Part shown: piece after piece, positions 11,930 through 20,889 of the stretch
Position numbering within the stretch: position 1 is the stretch's first letter
Layout of the letters: each line of letters starts with the position of its first letter
Assembly (NCBI RefSeq): GCF_017826695.1
Contig: NZ_JAFFZW010000005.1
Span: 186,001-250,000 of the forward strand
From: Pseudomonas alliivorans
GTDB lineage: Bacteria; Pseudomonadota; Gammaproteobacteria; Pseudomonadales; Pseudomonadaceae
Length of the DNA stretch: 64,000 nt
Direction: 5' to 3'
Made by a program: the position numbers and the translations under genes
The notes under the pieces: model-generated
Told to the model about the DNA's origin: nothing
What the model saw: the letters and a program-made list of their open reading frames with translations, nothing else
Databases searched by the model: none

Positions 11930-12544
11930 TCACCGCCCCAGATAGTCCATCGCAATCTGCTCGGCCACCTGCCTTGAGGTGGGCAGCAGGTGCGGGGTGA
12001 CCAGCATCATGATCTGGTAAACGACCACCCGCACGTCGCCTTCGCGCCCTAGAATCCGCTGGTAGTCCAGCGAGAACAGCAGGGTCATGGTGATCTGTTC
12101 CACCAGTTGTCCCAGCGCCTGGGTTTCACTGACCAGCTGGCCCTGGGATTTCAGGCGGGCCAGCAGTGAGGCCAGAGTGCGTTTGAGCGAGTTGAGCAGG
12201 TTGCGTATCCCACGCGCCAGTTTGGGCAGGCGGCCGGCGAGGTTGGACAGGTCCTGAAACAGGAATCGGTAATGCGACAGCCGCTCGACGATCAGGTGCA
12301 GGAACATCCAGTAGTCCTCGGCGTTGAGCCGGGCGTCTGCTGGTGGGTCGAGCAGCGGCGCAAGCTCGGCCTGGAAACGCTCGAACAGGCTCAGGATCAA
12401 AGGTTCCTTGCCATGAAAGTGGTAATACAGGTTGCCAGGGCTGATGCCCATTTCGTTGGCGATTTCCAGGGTGGAAACGTTGGGTTCGCCTTGTTGGTTG
12501 AACAGCGTCAGTGCACATTCGAGGATACGGTCGCGGGTCTTCAT
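11930..12544 (-). CDS. phaD: TetR-family regulator PhaD
   Basis: Regulator of the pha cluster; in P. putida PhaD activates phaC1 and phaI, probably responding to a fatty-acid-derived ligand. The 204-residue form starts at ATG 12544 (MKTRDRILEC), matching the family; an in-frame ATG eight codons upstream is possible. The N-terminal helix-turn-helix (about 20-50, with MGISPGNLYYHFHGK) is clear, followed by the helical ligand domain. It is the last gene of the leftward phaC1-phaZ-phaC2-phaD cluster and is convergent with phaIF. Confidence 0.94.
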   Translation of the reverse strand: MKTRDRILECALTLFNQQGEPNVSTLEIANEMGISPGNLYYHFHGKEPLILSLFERFQAELAPLLDPPADARLNAEDYWMFLHLIVERLSHYRFLFQDLSNLAGRLPKLARGIRNLLNSLKRTLASLLARLKSQGQLVSETQALGQLVEQITMTLLFSLDYQRILGREGDVRVVVYQIMMLVTPHLLPTSRQVAEQIAMDYLGR

Positions 12545-12625
12545 CCGGTCTTCTTGTTCGAAAATCACAAAACAGGTGATTGATAAGGGGCACGACGCAT
12601 CGGCCGGCCCCTTCGAGTCAGGCCA

Positions 12626-14311
12626 TCAGCGCACGTGCACGTAGGTGCCGGGCGCAGCCTCCATCGGTGGGAATTTCGCGTTGCCCAGTTCTGTGCGGGT
12701 TTCCCGCTCGGTGCCAGAGTGCTCCTGAATCCAGGTCAGCCATTCAGGCCACCAACTGCCGTCATGGCTTTGTGCGTCGTAATACCAGGCACGCGGATCG
12801 CTGCTGAGCTTGCCGTTTTCGACGTAGGTGGCTTTCGGGTTGCCCGGAGGATTCAGGATGCTCTGCACGTGGCCGCTGTTGGACAGGATGAAACGCCGCT
12901 CGCCGCCCAGCAGCAGGGTCGAACGGTAGACCGAATCCCAAGGCGTGATGTGGTCGTTGATGCCGGCGATGCTGAAGCTGTCCACCGTGACTTTCTGCAG
13001 ATCGATGGGCGTGCCGCAGACTTCCAGACCGCCCGGATGGCTGAGTGGGTTGTGCTTGAAGAAGTCCAGCAGGTCACCGTGCAGCGCGGCTGGCAGGCGC
13101 GTGGTGTCGTTGTTCCAGTACAGGATGTCGAACGGCGGCGGTGCCTTGCCCAGCAGGTAGTTATTGACCCAGTAACTCCAGATCAGGTCGTTGGGGCGCA
13201 TCCAGGCGAACACCCGGCTCATGTCGCTGCCTTCCAGAACACCCCGTTGATAGGAACGCCGCTTGGCCGCTTCCAGTGCTTCTTCATCGATGAACAGCGT
13301 GGCCGGGCTTTCGATCTGGCTGTCCAGCAGGCTGACCATGTAGGTCGCGCTGGCCACCCGGCGAATCTGGCGCTTGGCCTGCAAATGGCCCAGCAGCGCA
13401 GCGATGGTCAGGCCGCCCGCACAGGCGCCCACCATATTGACCTCGCGCGCGCCGGTGATCGCCCGGCACACGTTCATGGCTTCTTCGGTCGCTTCCACAT
13501 AACTGGACAGGCCCCATTCCCGGTGCCGCACATCCGGGTTGCGCCAACTGATGACAAACGTCTGCAGGCCGTTTTTCAACGCGTACTGTACGAAGCTGTT
13601 GGTGGGGCTCAGGTCGAAGATGTAGTACTTGTTGATCTGTGGCGGGACGATCAGCATCGGCCGGTTGAACTGTTTTTCGCTCATCGGCTTGTACTGGATC
13701 AATTCCAGCATGTCGTTGCGAAACACTACTGCGCCGGGTGTGGCGGCCACCGTTCTGCCTATTTCGAAGGCGTCCCGGGTGGTCTGGCTGGGCAGACCGT
13801 TGTTGTGCAGCAGATCATCGGCCATGTGGCTCAGGCCCTTGATCAGACTGGTGCCGCCCGAGTTGAACAGTTCCTTGACCGCCAGCGGATTGAGCAGGGT
13901 ATTGGTGGGCGACAGGGCGTCGTTGAGCAGGTTGAACAGAAAGTGCGCGCGGGCCCGGTCATCCTTGGACAGATCGCAGTCGTCGATCCAGCGTTTGACC
14001 TGATGCTGCCAGCTCAGATAGGCCTGTAACCCACGACGGTACAGCGGGTTGAGGCTCCAGGTCGGGTCGGCGAAACGGCTGTCGCGAGGGTTGGGCGGGT
14101 AGGGCGTTTCGCCCAGCAACATCACTCGTCCCAGTTGACCGCCCAGCGCGAGGGCGTGACGGGCGCTGCGCAACGGATGCCGCCAGCCTTGGGCGGCGAC
14201 GCTACGCAGGGTGGAAAAAAGGTCTCGCCCGCGCAGGCCGGTGACGGCGCTTTGCGCGTTGATGAAAGTGGCCGGGGTCATTTCGGCCACTTTCTTTGGT
14301 TTTTCTTGCAT
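12626..14311 (-). CDS. phaC2: Class II poly(3-hydroxyalkanoate) polymerase PhaC2
   Basis: PHA synthase that polymerises medium-chain (R)-3-hydroxyacyl-CoA on the granule surface. 561 residues. The lipase-like box GACAGG places the nucleophile at C297, with D453 (INDHITPW) and H481 (SGHVQS) completing the triad. It is clearly paralogous to PhaC1 in this cluster. ATG 14311 is the start. Two synthases flanking a depolymerase is the standard Pseudomonas mcl-PHA arrangement. Confidence 0.96.
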   Translation of the reverse strand: MQEKPKKVAEMTPATFINAQSAVTGLRGRDLFSTLRSVAAQGWRHPLRSARHALALGGQLGRVMLLGETPYPPNPRDSRFADPTWSLNPLYRRGLQAYLSWQHQVKRWIDDCDLSKDDRARAHFLFNLLNDALSPTNTLLNPLAVKELFNSGGTSLIKGLSHMADDLLHNNGLPSQTTRDAFEIGRTVAATPGAVVFRNDMLELIQYKPMSEKQFNRPMLIVPPQINKYYIFDLSPTNSFVQYALKNGLQTFVISWRNPDVRHREWGLSSYVEATEEAMNVCRAITGAREVNMVGACAGGLTIAALLGHLQAKRQIRRVASATYMVSLLDSQIESPATLFIDEEALEAAKRRSYQRGVLEGSDMSRVFAWMRPNDLIWSYWVNNYLLGKAPPPFDILYWNNDTTRLPAALHGDLLDFFKHNPLSHPGGLEVCGTPIDLQKVTVDSFSIAGINDHITPWDSVYRSTLLLGGERRFILSNSGHVQSILNPPGNPKATYVENGKLSSDPRAWYYDAQSHDGSWWPEWLTWIQEHSGTERETRTELGNAKFPPMEAAPGTYVHVR

Positions 14312-14477
14312 GAGGGCAACACTCCTTCGTCAAGCCATCAACCCATGGACTGGCGCAGGCCCGATCCCGGCGGCCTGCGTCGTTCTGCGCGGTTCGACAC
14401 TCCTGTCTCTGGCGCAGTCGGTGAAGCGTATTCGTGTTCTCGAAGCGTTCCAGTGCCTTCGACCGTGACGGACGCAA

Positions 14478-15335
14478 TCAGCGCGCTCTGGGAGGTGTGG
14501 GGTGCGGGTGCATGACCGCGCGTTGTCGTTCCTGTTGCAGAAAACCCATGATGATGGGAGCCACCGCTTCGGCTCGGGTGATCAAAAACAAATGTCCGTC
14601 ATCGATTATGTGTAGCTGGGCATTGGGGATACGCCAGGCCAACAGGCGCATATTTACCAGCGGAATCAACGGATCGTCGTCACCGGCCAGTACCAGCGTG
14701 GGCTGATGAATCTTGTGCAGCCAGTGGATGCTGGTCCAGCCCATGCCCGCAAACAGCTGCCAGTAGTAACCCAGCTTGCCGGACGAGCGGACCTTGGCCG
14801 CATGGTTGGCTGCCAGATGAGGGTCGCGGCGAAAGGCGCCGCCGTAGATTTCCGGTGCGATACGAATCACGTGCGACGGCTGGATGTAGCGCCGCGGGCT
14901 CGCCATCAGCCACAGCACCCGCGGCTTGCCGGGCACCATCGCCATGCCGGCCGCCGTGGCGGCCAGCACCAGCTTCTTGCAGCGTTCCGGATAGTCGTGA
15001 GCGAACTGCTGCGCCAGCGCGCCGCCCCATGACACGCCAATCGCATTCACCTGCCCGTAATCCAGGTAATCGAGCATGCGCGCAGCCAGCTTCGCCAGCC
15101 CCGGAAAGCGGTAAGGACGTCTGGGTGTGGAAGAGCCGCCGACCCCAGGAACATCGAACGCGATGACCTCCAGATCCGGGTCCAGCGCATCGACGAACGG
15201 AAACACCAGCTCGAGGTTGGCGCCGATGCCGTTGAAGATCAGCAGCGGCGTCAAATGACTCTTGCCAGGTCGCACGGCGGTGCGAATGGTGTGACCGTCC
15301 AGGTCAATGGAGCGAAATACAAACGGTTGAGGCAT
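14478..15335 (-). CDS. phaZ: Intracellular poly(3-hydroxyalkanoate) depolymerase PhaZ
   Basis: Alpha/beta hydrolase that degrades stored medium-chain PHA. 285 residues. The nucleophile elbow GVSWGG puts the serine at residue 102, and D221 (GDDDPLIP) and H248 (DDGHLF) agree with the known PhaZ triad. There is no signal peptide, as expected for an intracellular, granule-bound enzyme. It sits between phaC1 and phaC2 in the same orientation, which couples synthesis and turnover. Confidence 0.95.
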   Translation of the reverse strand: MPQPFVFRSIDLDGHTIRTAVRPGKSHLTPLLIFNGIGANLELVFPFVDALDPDLEVIAFDVPGVGGSSTPRRPYRFPGLAKLAARMLDYLDYGQVNAIGVSWGGALAQQFAHDYPERCKKLVLAATAAGMAMVPGKPRVLWLMASPRRYIQPSHVIRIAPEIYGGAFRRDPHLAANHAAKVRSSGKLGYYWQLFAGMGWTSIHWLHKIHQPTLVLAGDDDPLIPLVNMRLLAWRIPNAQLHIIDDGHLFLITRAEAVAPIIMGFLQQERQRAVMHPHPTPPRAR

Positions 15336-15466
15336 GCGCGAAGCCCTGTTGGTTAAACCGCTGGGAAAGCAGTCCTGCGTTTCGACCAGATCGTACGTCT
15401 GTCATTCGCCTAACGAGCGCTGCCGGTCTTTTCATAGAGAACGGCAGCGTGCCTTCTTCCTTGAGT

Positions 15467-17146
15467 CTAGCGTTCGTGAACGTAGGTGCCGGGCGATGCT
15501 TCTCCTGCCGGAAACGCCTTGTTGCCAAGCGATGCAGGTGCCTTTTTGAGCTTGCCGGAACGCTCTGTCTGCCAGGCCTGCCAGTGCAACCACCATGAGT
15601 CGGTGTGCTTGGTGCCGTTTTCCTGCCATTCGTCCGGCGTGGCCGGCAGCTCGGTGTTGGTCATGTAGCGCGACTTGGGGTTGCCGGGCGGATTGAGAAT
15701 GCTCTGGATGTGCCCGCTGCTGGACAGCACGAACTCGGTCTTGCCGCCAAACAGACGCGCAGACTTGTAGCACGACGGCCACGGCGTGATGTGGTCGTTG
15801 GTGCCCGCCAGACAGAACACGTCGGTGGTGACCTGTTTCAGGTCGATCGGCGTGCCGCAGACTTCCAGCGCATTGGGCCGGGTCAGCGGGTTGTTCTTGA
15901 ACATCTCGATCAGGTCGCCATGAAAGGCCGCAGGCAGACGCGTGGTGTCGTTGTTCCAGAGCAGAATGTCGAAGACCGGCGGTTCGTTGCCGAGCAGGTA
16001 GTTATTGACCCAGTAGTTCCAGATCAGGTCGTTGGGGCGCATCCAGGCGAATACCTTGGCCATGTCCCGACCTTCCAGCACGCCCGCCTGATACGAATGG
16101 CGTTTGGCAGTTTCCAGGGTCTGCTCGTCGACGAACAACGCCACATCGGTGTCCAGCGTGGTGTCGAGTACGCTCACCAACAGGGTCATGGCATTGATCT
16201 TCTGGTCGCCGAGCGCGGCGTAATGACCCAGCAGCGCGGTGCAGGTGATGCCGCCCGAGCAGGCGCCCAGCACGTTGAGGTCTTTGCTGCCGGTGATCGC
16301 CAGCACCACATCCACCGCTTCCTTGAGCGCTTCGATGTAAGTCGACAGACCCCATTCGCGCTGGGCCTTGGTCGGGTTGCGCCAACTGATGATGAACGTC
16401 TGCACATTGCTGCGCAGGCAGAAGCGCGCCAGGCTTTTTTCCGGGCTCAGGTCGAAGACGTAGAATTTGTTGATCTGCGGCGGAATCACCAGCAGCGGTT
16501 TTTCATGAACCTGTTCGGTGATCGGCTTGTACTGGATCAGCTCCAGCACATCGTTGCGAAACACCACTGCACCTTCGGTCGTGCCCAGATTCTTGCCAAC
16601 CTCGAACGCATCCATGTTCACCTGGCTCGGCATGCCGCCGTTGTGCACCAGGTCTTTGGCGAGGTGTGACAGACCGTCCAGCAGGCTTTTGCCGCCTGTC
16701 TCGAAGAAACGCTTTACCGCAGCGGGGTTCGCGGCCGAGTTGGTGGGCGACATCGCTTCGGTCATCAGATTGATCACAAAGTGAGCGCGACTGATGTCCT
16801 GCGGGGTGAGATTGCTGGCGCCTATCCAGTCGTGCAATTCCTTGCGCCAGGCCAGGTAAGTCTGCAGATAGCGGCGATAGAGCGGGTTCTGACTCCAGGC
16901 GGGATCGGCGAAGCGTCGATCGTCCGCAGACGGTTGCAGGGCGGATTTGCCGAACACCACATTCTTGAGTTCAACACTCAGATGCGCAACGTGCTTGAGG
17001 CTGTGGATCGGTTGCTTGAGCGCCTGGCGCAACACCATGCGAGCGGTGGTCAGTAAGTCCTTGCGACGCAAGCCCACCACCGGATTGAGATTCAAGGTGT
17101 GTTCAGAGGCCTGGCGCTGCAGGTCATCGTCTTTCGTGTTACTCAT
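15467..17146 (-). CDS. phaC1: Class II poly(3-hydroxyalkanoate) polymerase PhaC1
   Basis: Main medium-chain PHA synthase, 559 residues like other Pseudomonas PhaC1. Triad residues are C296 in GACSGG, D451 in GTNDHITPW and H479 in SGHIQS. ATG 17146 starts MSNTKDDDLQRQ. It is the first gene of the leftward cluster, with 369 bases without a gene upstream. The bases just after ATG (AACACGAAAGAC) are a degraded form of the A-rich Crc/Hfq motif found at this place in P. putida, which may matter for catabolite control. Confidence 0.97.
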   Translation of the reverse strand: MSNTKDDDLQRQASEHTLNLNPVVGLRRKDLLTTARMVLRQALKQPIHSLKHVAHLSVELKNVVFGKSALQPSADDRRFADPAWSQNPLYRRYLQTYLAWRKELHDWIGASNLTPQDISRAHFVINLMTEAMSPTNSAANPAAVKRFFETGGKSLLDGLSHLAKDLVHNGGMPSQVNMDAFEVGKNLGTTEGAVVFRNDVLELIQYKPITEQVHEKPLLVIPPQINKFYVFDLSPEKSLARFCLRSNVQTFIISWRNPTKAQREWGLSTYIEALKEAVDVVLAITGSKDLNVLGACSGGITCTALLGHYAALGDQKINAMTLLVSVLDTTLDTDVALFVDEQTLETAKRHSYQAGVLEGRDMAKVFAWMRPNDLIWNYWVNNYLLGNEPPVFDILLWNNDTTRLPAAFHGDLIEMFKNNPLTRPNALEVCGTPIDLKQVTTDVFCLAGTNDHITPWPSCYKSARLFGGKTEFVLSSSGHIQSILNPPGNPKSRYMTNTELPATPDEWQENGTKHTDSWWLHWQAWQTERSGKLKKAPASLGNKAFPAGEASPGTYVHER

Positions 17147-17515
17147 CTACGACGCTCCGTTGTCCTGAGACGAGTACCGCCACTACTTCCCTGTGAACCA
17201 GTGACACAGGCGAATAGCCGGTACTACTGCTCGTGTGACCTAAGATGGCTTGGCTGCCGATTCCTCGATTTTCATGCAGGCTACCGCGAAGGCATCCGAA
17301 CAACTGCGCTTCGTGTAACCACTCCTTGCATACCACTTCTGCGCATCGAATCGATGCGGAGGAATTGCCAATGCCATTGGTTACGCGAGATTTCAAAAAA
17401 TCGCAAGCAGCGACAGTCATTAGCCGCTGCGCGGAACATTGAAACAAATCCGATTAGAAAGCGCGTCCTAAAACGGCAGATGGCGTGCCAGGGCGGCGGG
17501 GAAGGGGATTGCGGG
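17147..17515 (-). promoter_or_regulatory. phaC1 upstream region with sigma-54-like element
   Basis: This 369-base stretch has no gene. Near its far end, on the minus strand at 17490 to 17474, TGGCACG-CCAT-CTGCC fits the sigma-54 pattern TGGCACG-N4-TTGCW except in the weaker half, and keeps GG-N10-GC. It would give phaC1 a leader of about 320 bases. Closer to the gene, CCTGTG/CACAGG (17209-17229) is an inverted repeat spaced by nine bases. Sigma-54 involvement in phaC1 expression has been reported for pseudomonads; the assignment here is inference. Confidence 0.4.
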
Positions 17516-17893
17516 TCAGAGCATCAGTTTGACGACGTGCTCGGAAGGGTCTCGGGACTTGCCGGCTTTTTCCAGTTCCTGAAGGTAATCAGCCCACAGC
17601 GATTCCTGGCGCACGGCCAGTTCGTAAAGGTACTCCCAGGTGAACAGCCCGCTGTCGTGACCATCGTCGAAGGTCAGTTTCACCGCGTACTGACCGGCCG
17701 GTTCCACCTTGATCAAGCCCACATTCAGCTTGCCGTATTGCAGGATCGGCTTGCCGTGGCCCTGAACTTCGGCCGATGGCGAATGCGTGCGCAACAGTTC
17801 GGCTGGCAGATGGTATTGCTCGCCTGTCGCGTATTTCAGCGTCAGGGTTCGGGAGGCTTTGTGCAACTGAATGGCAGTGGGGATTCGGGTCAT
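17516..17893 (-). CDS. DUF971 domain-containing protein
   Basis: 125-residue protein of the DUF971 family, which resembles the N-terminal domain of gamma-butyrobetaine hydroxylase. Visible family features are the LPAELLRTHSPSAE segment, followed by VKLTFDDGHDSGLFTWEYLYEL. No cysteine zinc set, signal peptide or membrane helix is seen. It follows hslU by about 100 bases in the same direction, with a hairpin between them. Related proteins sit near hslUV in many Pseudomonas. The function is unknown. Confidence 0.85.
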   Translation of the reverse strand: MTRIPTAIQLHKASRTLTLKYATGEQYHLPAELLRTHSPSAEVQGHGKPILQYGKLNVGLIKVEPAGQYAVKLTFDDGHDSGLFTWEYLYELAVRQESLWADYLQELEKAGKSRDPSEHVVKLML

Positions 17894-17953
17894 GGTTTCC
17901 GCTTTCGATGTTCTATCAAGCCACGCATCACCGGCGCGAACAACCTGGATACT

Positions 17954-17978
17954 AAAGGAGCGCCTCGCGCGGCGCTCC
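17954..17978 (-). terminator. Hairpin after hslU
   Basis: Read leftward, GGAGCGCC-gcgcga-GGCGCTCC forms a perfect 8-bp stem followed by TTT, 18 bases after the hslU stop. It probably ends or attenuates the hslVU transcript before the DUF971 gene. Confidence 0.6.
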
Positions 17979-17995
17979 TCCAGGTGACGACAGGT

Positions 17996-19333
17996 TCAGA
18001 GAATGTAGCGTGACAGGTCTTCGTCCTTGGCCAGTTCGCCCAGGTGACTGTTGACGTAATCGGCGTCGATGGCGATCGGTGCAGCATCCGGACTGGACGC
18101 CATGTCCCCTGCGCTGAACGACACTTCTTCAAGCAGACGCTCAAGCAACGTGTGCAGACGACGCGCACCGATGTTCTCGGTCTTCTCGTTGACCTGCCAG
18201 GCGATCTCCGCCAGACGCTTGATGCCGTCGGGCTGGAACTCGATGTTCAGGCCTTCGGTCTTGAGCAACGCGCAGTACTGCTCGGTCAACGACGCGTGCG
18301 GCTCGCTGAGGATGCGTTCGAAGTCCTGCGGCGACAGGGCCTTGAGCTCGACACGGATCGGCAGACGACCCTGAAGCTCAGGCACCAGATCGCTCGGCTT
18401 GCTCAAATGGAACGCACCGGAGGCGATGAACAGGATGTGGTCGGTCTTGACCATGCCCAGCTTGGTGTTGACCGTGCAGCCTTCGATCAATGGCAGCAGG
18501 TCGCGCTGCACCCCTTCACGGGACACGTCCACGCCACCGGAATTGCCGCGCTTGGCGACCTTGTCGATCTCGTCGATGAACACGATACCGTGCTGCTCGA
18601 CCGCTTCCAGCGCCTTGACCTTCAACTCTTCGTCGTTGACCAGGCGACCCGCTTCTTCTTCGCGCACCAGCTTGAGCGCTTCCTTGACCTTGAGCTTGCG
18701 GCTCTTCTTCTTGCCCTTGCCCATATTGGCAAACAGACTCTGAAGCTGGTTGGTCATCTCCTCCATGCCCGGCGGCGCGGAGATGTCGACGCCCACGGCC
18801 TCGTTGATCTCGATCTCGATTTCCTTGTCATCCAGCTGGCCTTCGCGCAGACGCTTGCGAAACAGCTGACGGGTGTTGGAATCGTTGGTCTGGACCGGGT
18901 CATCGTTGAAGCCGACACGGGCAGGTGGCAGCAGGGCATCGAGGATACGGTCTTCGGCAGCGTCTTCGGCACGGTGGCGAACCTTGACGATTTCCTGCTC
19001 GCGCAGCAGCTTGATCGCGGCATCGGCCAGATCGCGGATAATCGACTCGACATCACGACCGACATAGCCGACTTCGGTGAACTTGGTCGCTTCGACCTTG
19101 ATGAACGGCGCATTGGCCAGCTTGGCCAGGCGACGGGCAATCTCGGTCTTGCCGACACCGGTCGGGCCGATCATCAGGATGTTCTTGGGCGTCACTTCGA
19201 CGCGCAGCTCTTCAGGCAGCTGCATGCGGCGCCAACGGTTGCGCAGGGCAATGGCAACGGCGCGCTTGGCATCGTCCTGGCCGATGATATGGCGGTTGAG
19301 TTCGTGGACGATTTCGCGGGGAGTCATGGACAT
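17996..19333 (-). CDS. hslU: HslU ATPase subunit of the HslUV protease
   Basis: AAA+ unfoldase that feeds substrates into HslV. 445 residues. Walker A GPTGVGKT lies at about 56-63 and Walker B contains FIDEIDK. The intermediate (I) domain sits between them, and the C-terminal ...SRYIL tail that docks into HslV is present. ATG 19333 is preceded by AGAGGA. It lies 41 bases after hslV and is co-transcribed from the heat-shock promoter upstream of hslV. Confidence 0.97.
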   Translation of the reverse strand: MSMTPREIVHELNRHIIGQDDAKRAVAIALRNRWRRMQLPEELRVEVTPKNILMIGPTGVGKTEIARRLAKLANAPFIKVEATKFTEVGYVGRDVESIIRDLADAAIKLLREQEIVKVRHRAEDAAEDRILDALLPPARVGFNDDPVQTNDSNTRQLFRKRLREGQLDDKEIEIEINEAVGVDISAPPGMEEMTNQLQSLFANMGKGKKKSRKLKVKEALKLVREEEAGRLVNDEELKVKALEAVEQHGIVFIDEIDKVAKRGNSGGVDVSREGVQRDLLPLIEGCTVNTKLGMVKTDHILFIASGAFHLSKPSDLVPELQGRLPIRVELKALSPQDFERILSEPHASLTEQYCALLKTEGLNIEFQPDGIKRLAEIAWQVNEKTENIGARRLHTLLERLLEEVSFSAGDMASSPDAAPIAIDADYVNSHLGELAKDEDLSRYIL

Positions 19334-19374
19334 AATGATTGACGGTCCTCTGGCGCAAATGAAGCCGCAGCGGC

Positions 19375-19905
19375 TTATTCGGCGAGGTCCTGCTCCTCAA
19401 TGGTGATGTTGTGGTTGGTGAACACGCAAATGTCGCCTGCGATGTGCAGCGAGGTTTCCGCGATTTCGCGTGCCGACAGATCGGTCTTGAGCAGCAGGGC
19501 GCGCGCGGCGGCCTGGGCGAATGCACCGCCGGAGCCCATCGCGATGAGGCCATCTTCCGGTTCAACGACGTCGCCGTTGCCGGTGATGATCAGCGAGGCG
19601 TCCTTATTGGCGACGGCCAGCATGGCCTCCAGACGGCTCAGCGAGCGGTCGGTGCGCCAGTCCTTGGCCAGTTCGACGGCGGCACGGACGAGATGGCCCT
19701 GGTGTTTTTCCAGCTGGCCTTCGAAGCGCTCGAACAGCGTGAATGCATCGGCGGTAGCACCGGCGAACCCGGCAATCACTTCGCCGTGGTAAAGGCGGCG
19801 CACTTTCTTGGCGTTGCCTTTCATGACGGTGTTGCCCAGGGAAACCTGGCCGTCGCCAGCCATGACGACTTTGCCGTGACGGCGCACTGAAACGATGGTG
19901 GTCAA
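19375..19905 (-). CDS. hslV: HslV peptidase subunit of the HslUV protease (TTG start)
   Basis: Threonine protease, 176 residues. The start matters because the nucleophile is the Thr exposed by removal of the first Met. The family begins M-TTIVSVRR, and here the codon before TTIVSVRR is TTG (19905-19903) with GGAG nine bases upstream. A GTG five codons earlier (19920) is in frame, but it would bury the catalytic Thr and uses the same GGAG as its second codon, so TTG is preferred. The rest matches HslV closely ([27 protein letters not shown]). Confidence 0.95.
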   Translation of the reverse strand: MTTIVSVRRHGKVVMAGDGQVSLGNTVMKGNAKKVRRLYHGEVIAGFAGATADAFTLFERFEGQLEKHQGHLVRAAVELAKDWRTDRSLSRLEAMLAVANKDASLIITGNGDVVEPEDGLIAMGSGGAFAQAAARALLLKTDLSAREIAETSLHIAGDICVFTNHNITIEEQDLAE

Positions 19906-19952
19906 GGGGAGAGTCTCCACGCAGCGGGGCGAAAATGCCCTGATGCAGACTC

Positions 19953-19980
19953 ATATGGGGGTGGGGGCGGGTATTTCAAC
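19953..19980 (-). promoter_or_regulatory. Sigma-32 heat-shock promoter of hslVU
   Basis: On the minus strand GTTGAAA (19980-19974), a 13-base spacer and CCCCATAT (19960-19953) match the sigma-32 consensus CTTGAAA-N13-15-CCCCATNT almost completely. It lies 48 bases before the hslV TTG. HslUV is a classic heat-shock operon, so site and gene agree. The gene for the cognate factor, rpoH, is at 55374 in this window. Confidence 0.85.
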
Positions 19981-20044
19981 CGTTGGGGATGAATGGCCTT
20001 TCCGGGCGGCGTCGCCACGCAGGAGGGCGGGAACGATCATCAAC

Positions 20045-20174
20045 GTGTCTGACTGAATGCATGCCTCGTGCGAGGCGGCTTGCCGGCGATGGCATCAGTT
20101 CAATCACTGATAGGCCGCTTCAGAAAAAGCATCGCCGGCAATCTGCCTCCCACAGTCCGTTGCAGCAAGACTTC
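20045..20174. repeat. REP/REPIN-type palindromic element, copy 1
   Basis: About 130 bases made of two inverted arms: GAGGCGGCTTGCCGGCGATG near 20075 and CATCGCCGGCAATCTGCCTC near 20130. The element matches 61789-61920 along its whole length, including the outer bases GTGTCTGACTG and GCAGCAAGACTT. It lies between hslV and the SPOR gene. Such elements are moved by RAYT transposases in Pseudomonas; none is seen in this window. Confidence 0.75.
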
Positions 20175-20192
20175 GTTAGAACGATCAGCGCC

Positions 20193-20888
20193 TTACCGGC
20201 TCTGACGCTGCTGCAACAAAAGGTTACTGAATCCACCACCCGCCAGCTGCTTCTGGGCTGTGGTCAGTTGCTCGCGGTTGCTGAACGGGCCGACCAATAC
20301 GCGGTACCAGGTTTCGTCCTTCACGGTGCCCGATTCCACGGTCGCGGTCTGGCCCAGCAGGATGATCTGCGCACGGACCTTCTCGGCGTCTGCCTGTTTG
20401 CGAAACGAACCCGCCTGCAGGAAGAATGTGGTCACCGCCGCCGGTTTGGTCGCCGCGACCGGAGGCGCTGGTGGCGGAGTCAGGCCGCTGAGCGCAGCCT
20501 GGGCGCGGGCGGTATCGATTTTGGCGGCCTGCTCCGGCGTAACCGGGGCAGTCGGCGCGACCGCAGGCGGCGTCTTTTCAGGCACCGCTTCGTTCGGCAC
20601 GATCACTTCCGACTCGGGCAGCAAGGTGTAGAAGTCATATTTGGGCTTGACCGGGGCCGTCGGGCTCGGTGGCGTCTTGTTCGCCTCGGCGATTTTTGCC
20701 GCCTTGGCGTCAGCCTTGACCCGCTTGATGTCATCGCCGCCTGGCTCGAGCTTCATCAGAAAGACAACGAATGCGCCTACGGTCAAGCCAATGACCAGCC
20801 ACAACCATCCTGGAATCGGCTTCTTCGCGGGTGCCTGATAACGGCTGGCGCCGCGCTTGGGTGCCGGTTTCTTCTTCGCAACTGCCAA
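20193..20888 (-). CDS. SPOR domain-containing protein (FtsN-like)
   Basis: 231 residues: a basic cytoplasmic start (KKKPAPKRGAS), one membrane helix at about 27-45, a Pro/Ala-rich periplasmic linker and a C-terminal SPOR domain (about 150-225, FFLQAGSFRKQADAEKVR). This is the layout of FtsN-type division proteins, whose SPOR domain binds denuded septal peptidoglycan. The start is TTG 20888, one base after the argS TAA, with GGAG about 11 bases upstream inside argS. Position after argS is usual for this gene in Pseudomonas. The symbol ftsN is not assigned because the essential FtsN helices cannot be confirmed. Confidence 0.88.
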   Translation of the reverse strand: MAVAKKKPAPKRGASRYQAPAKKPIPGWLWLVIGLTVGAFVVFLMKLEPGGDDIKRVKADAKAAKIAEANKTPPSPTAPVKPKYDFYTLLPESEVIVPNEAVPEKTPPAVAPTAPVTPEQAAKIDTARAQAALSGLTPPPAPPVAATKPAAVTTFFLQAGSFRKQADAEKVRAQIILLGQTATVESGTVKDETWYRVLVGPFSNREQLTTAQKQLAGGGFSNLLLQQRQSR

Positions 20889-20889
20889 C

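Noticed and set aside
14135..14515. 126-codon plus-strand frame between phaC2 and phaZ
   Set aside because: Overlaps the phaC2 start and has neither domain nor ribosome-binding site; the 166-base gap holds no other gene that I can support.
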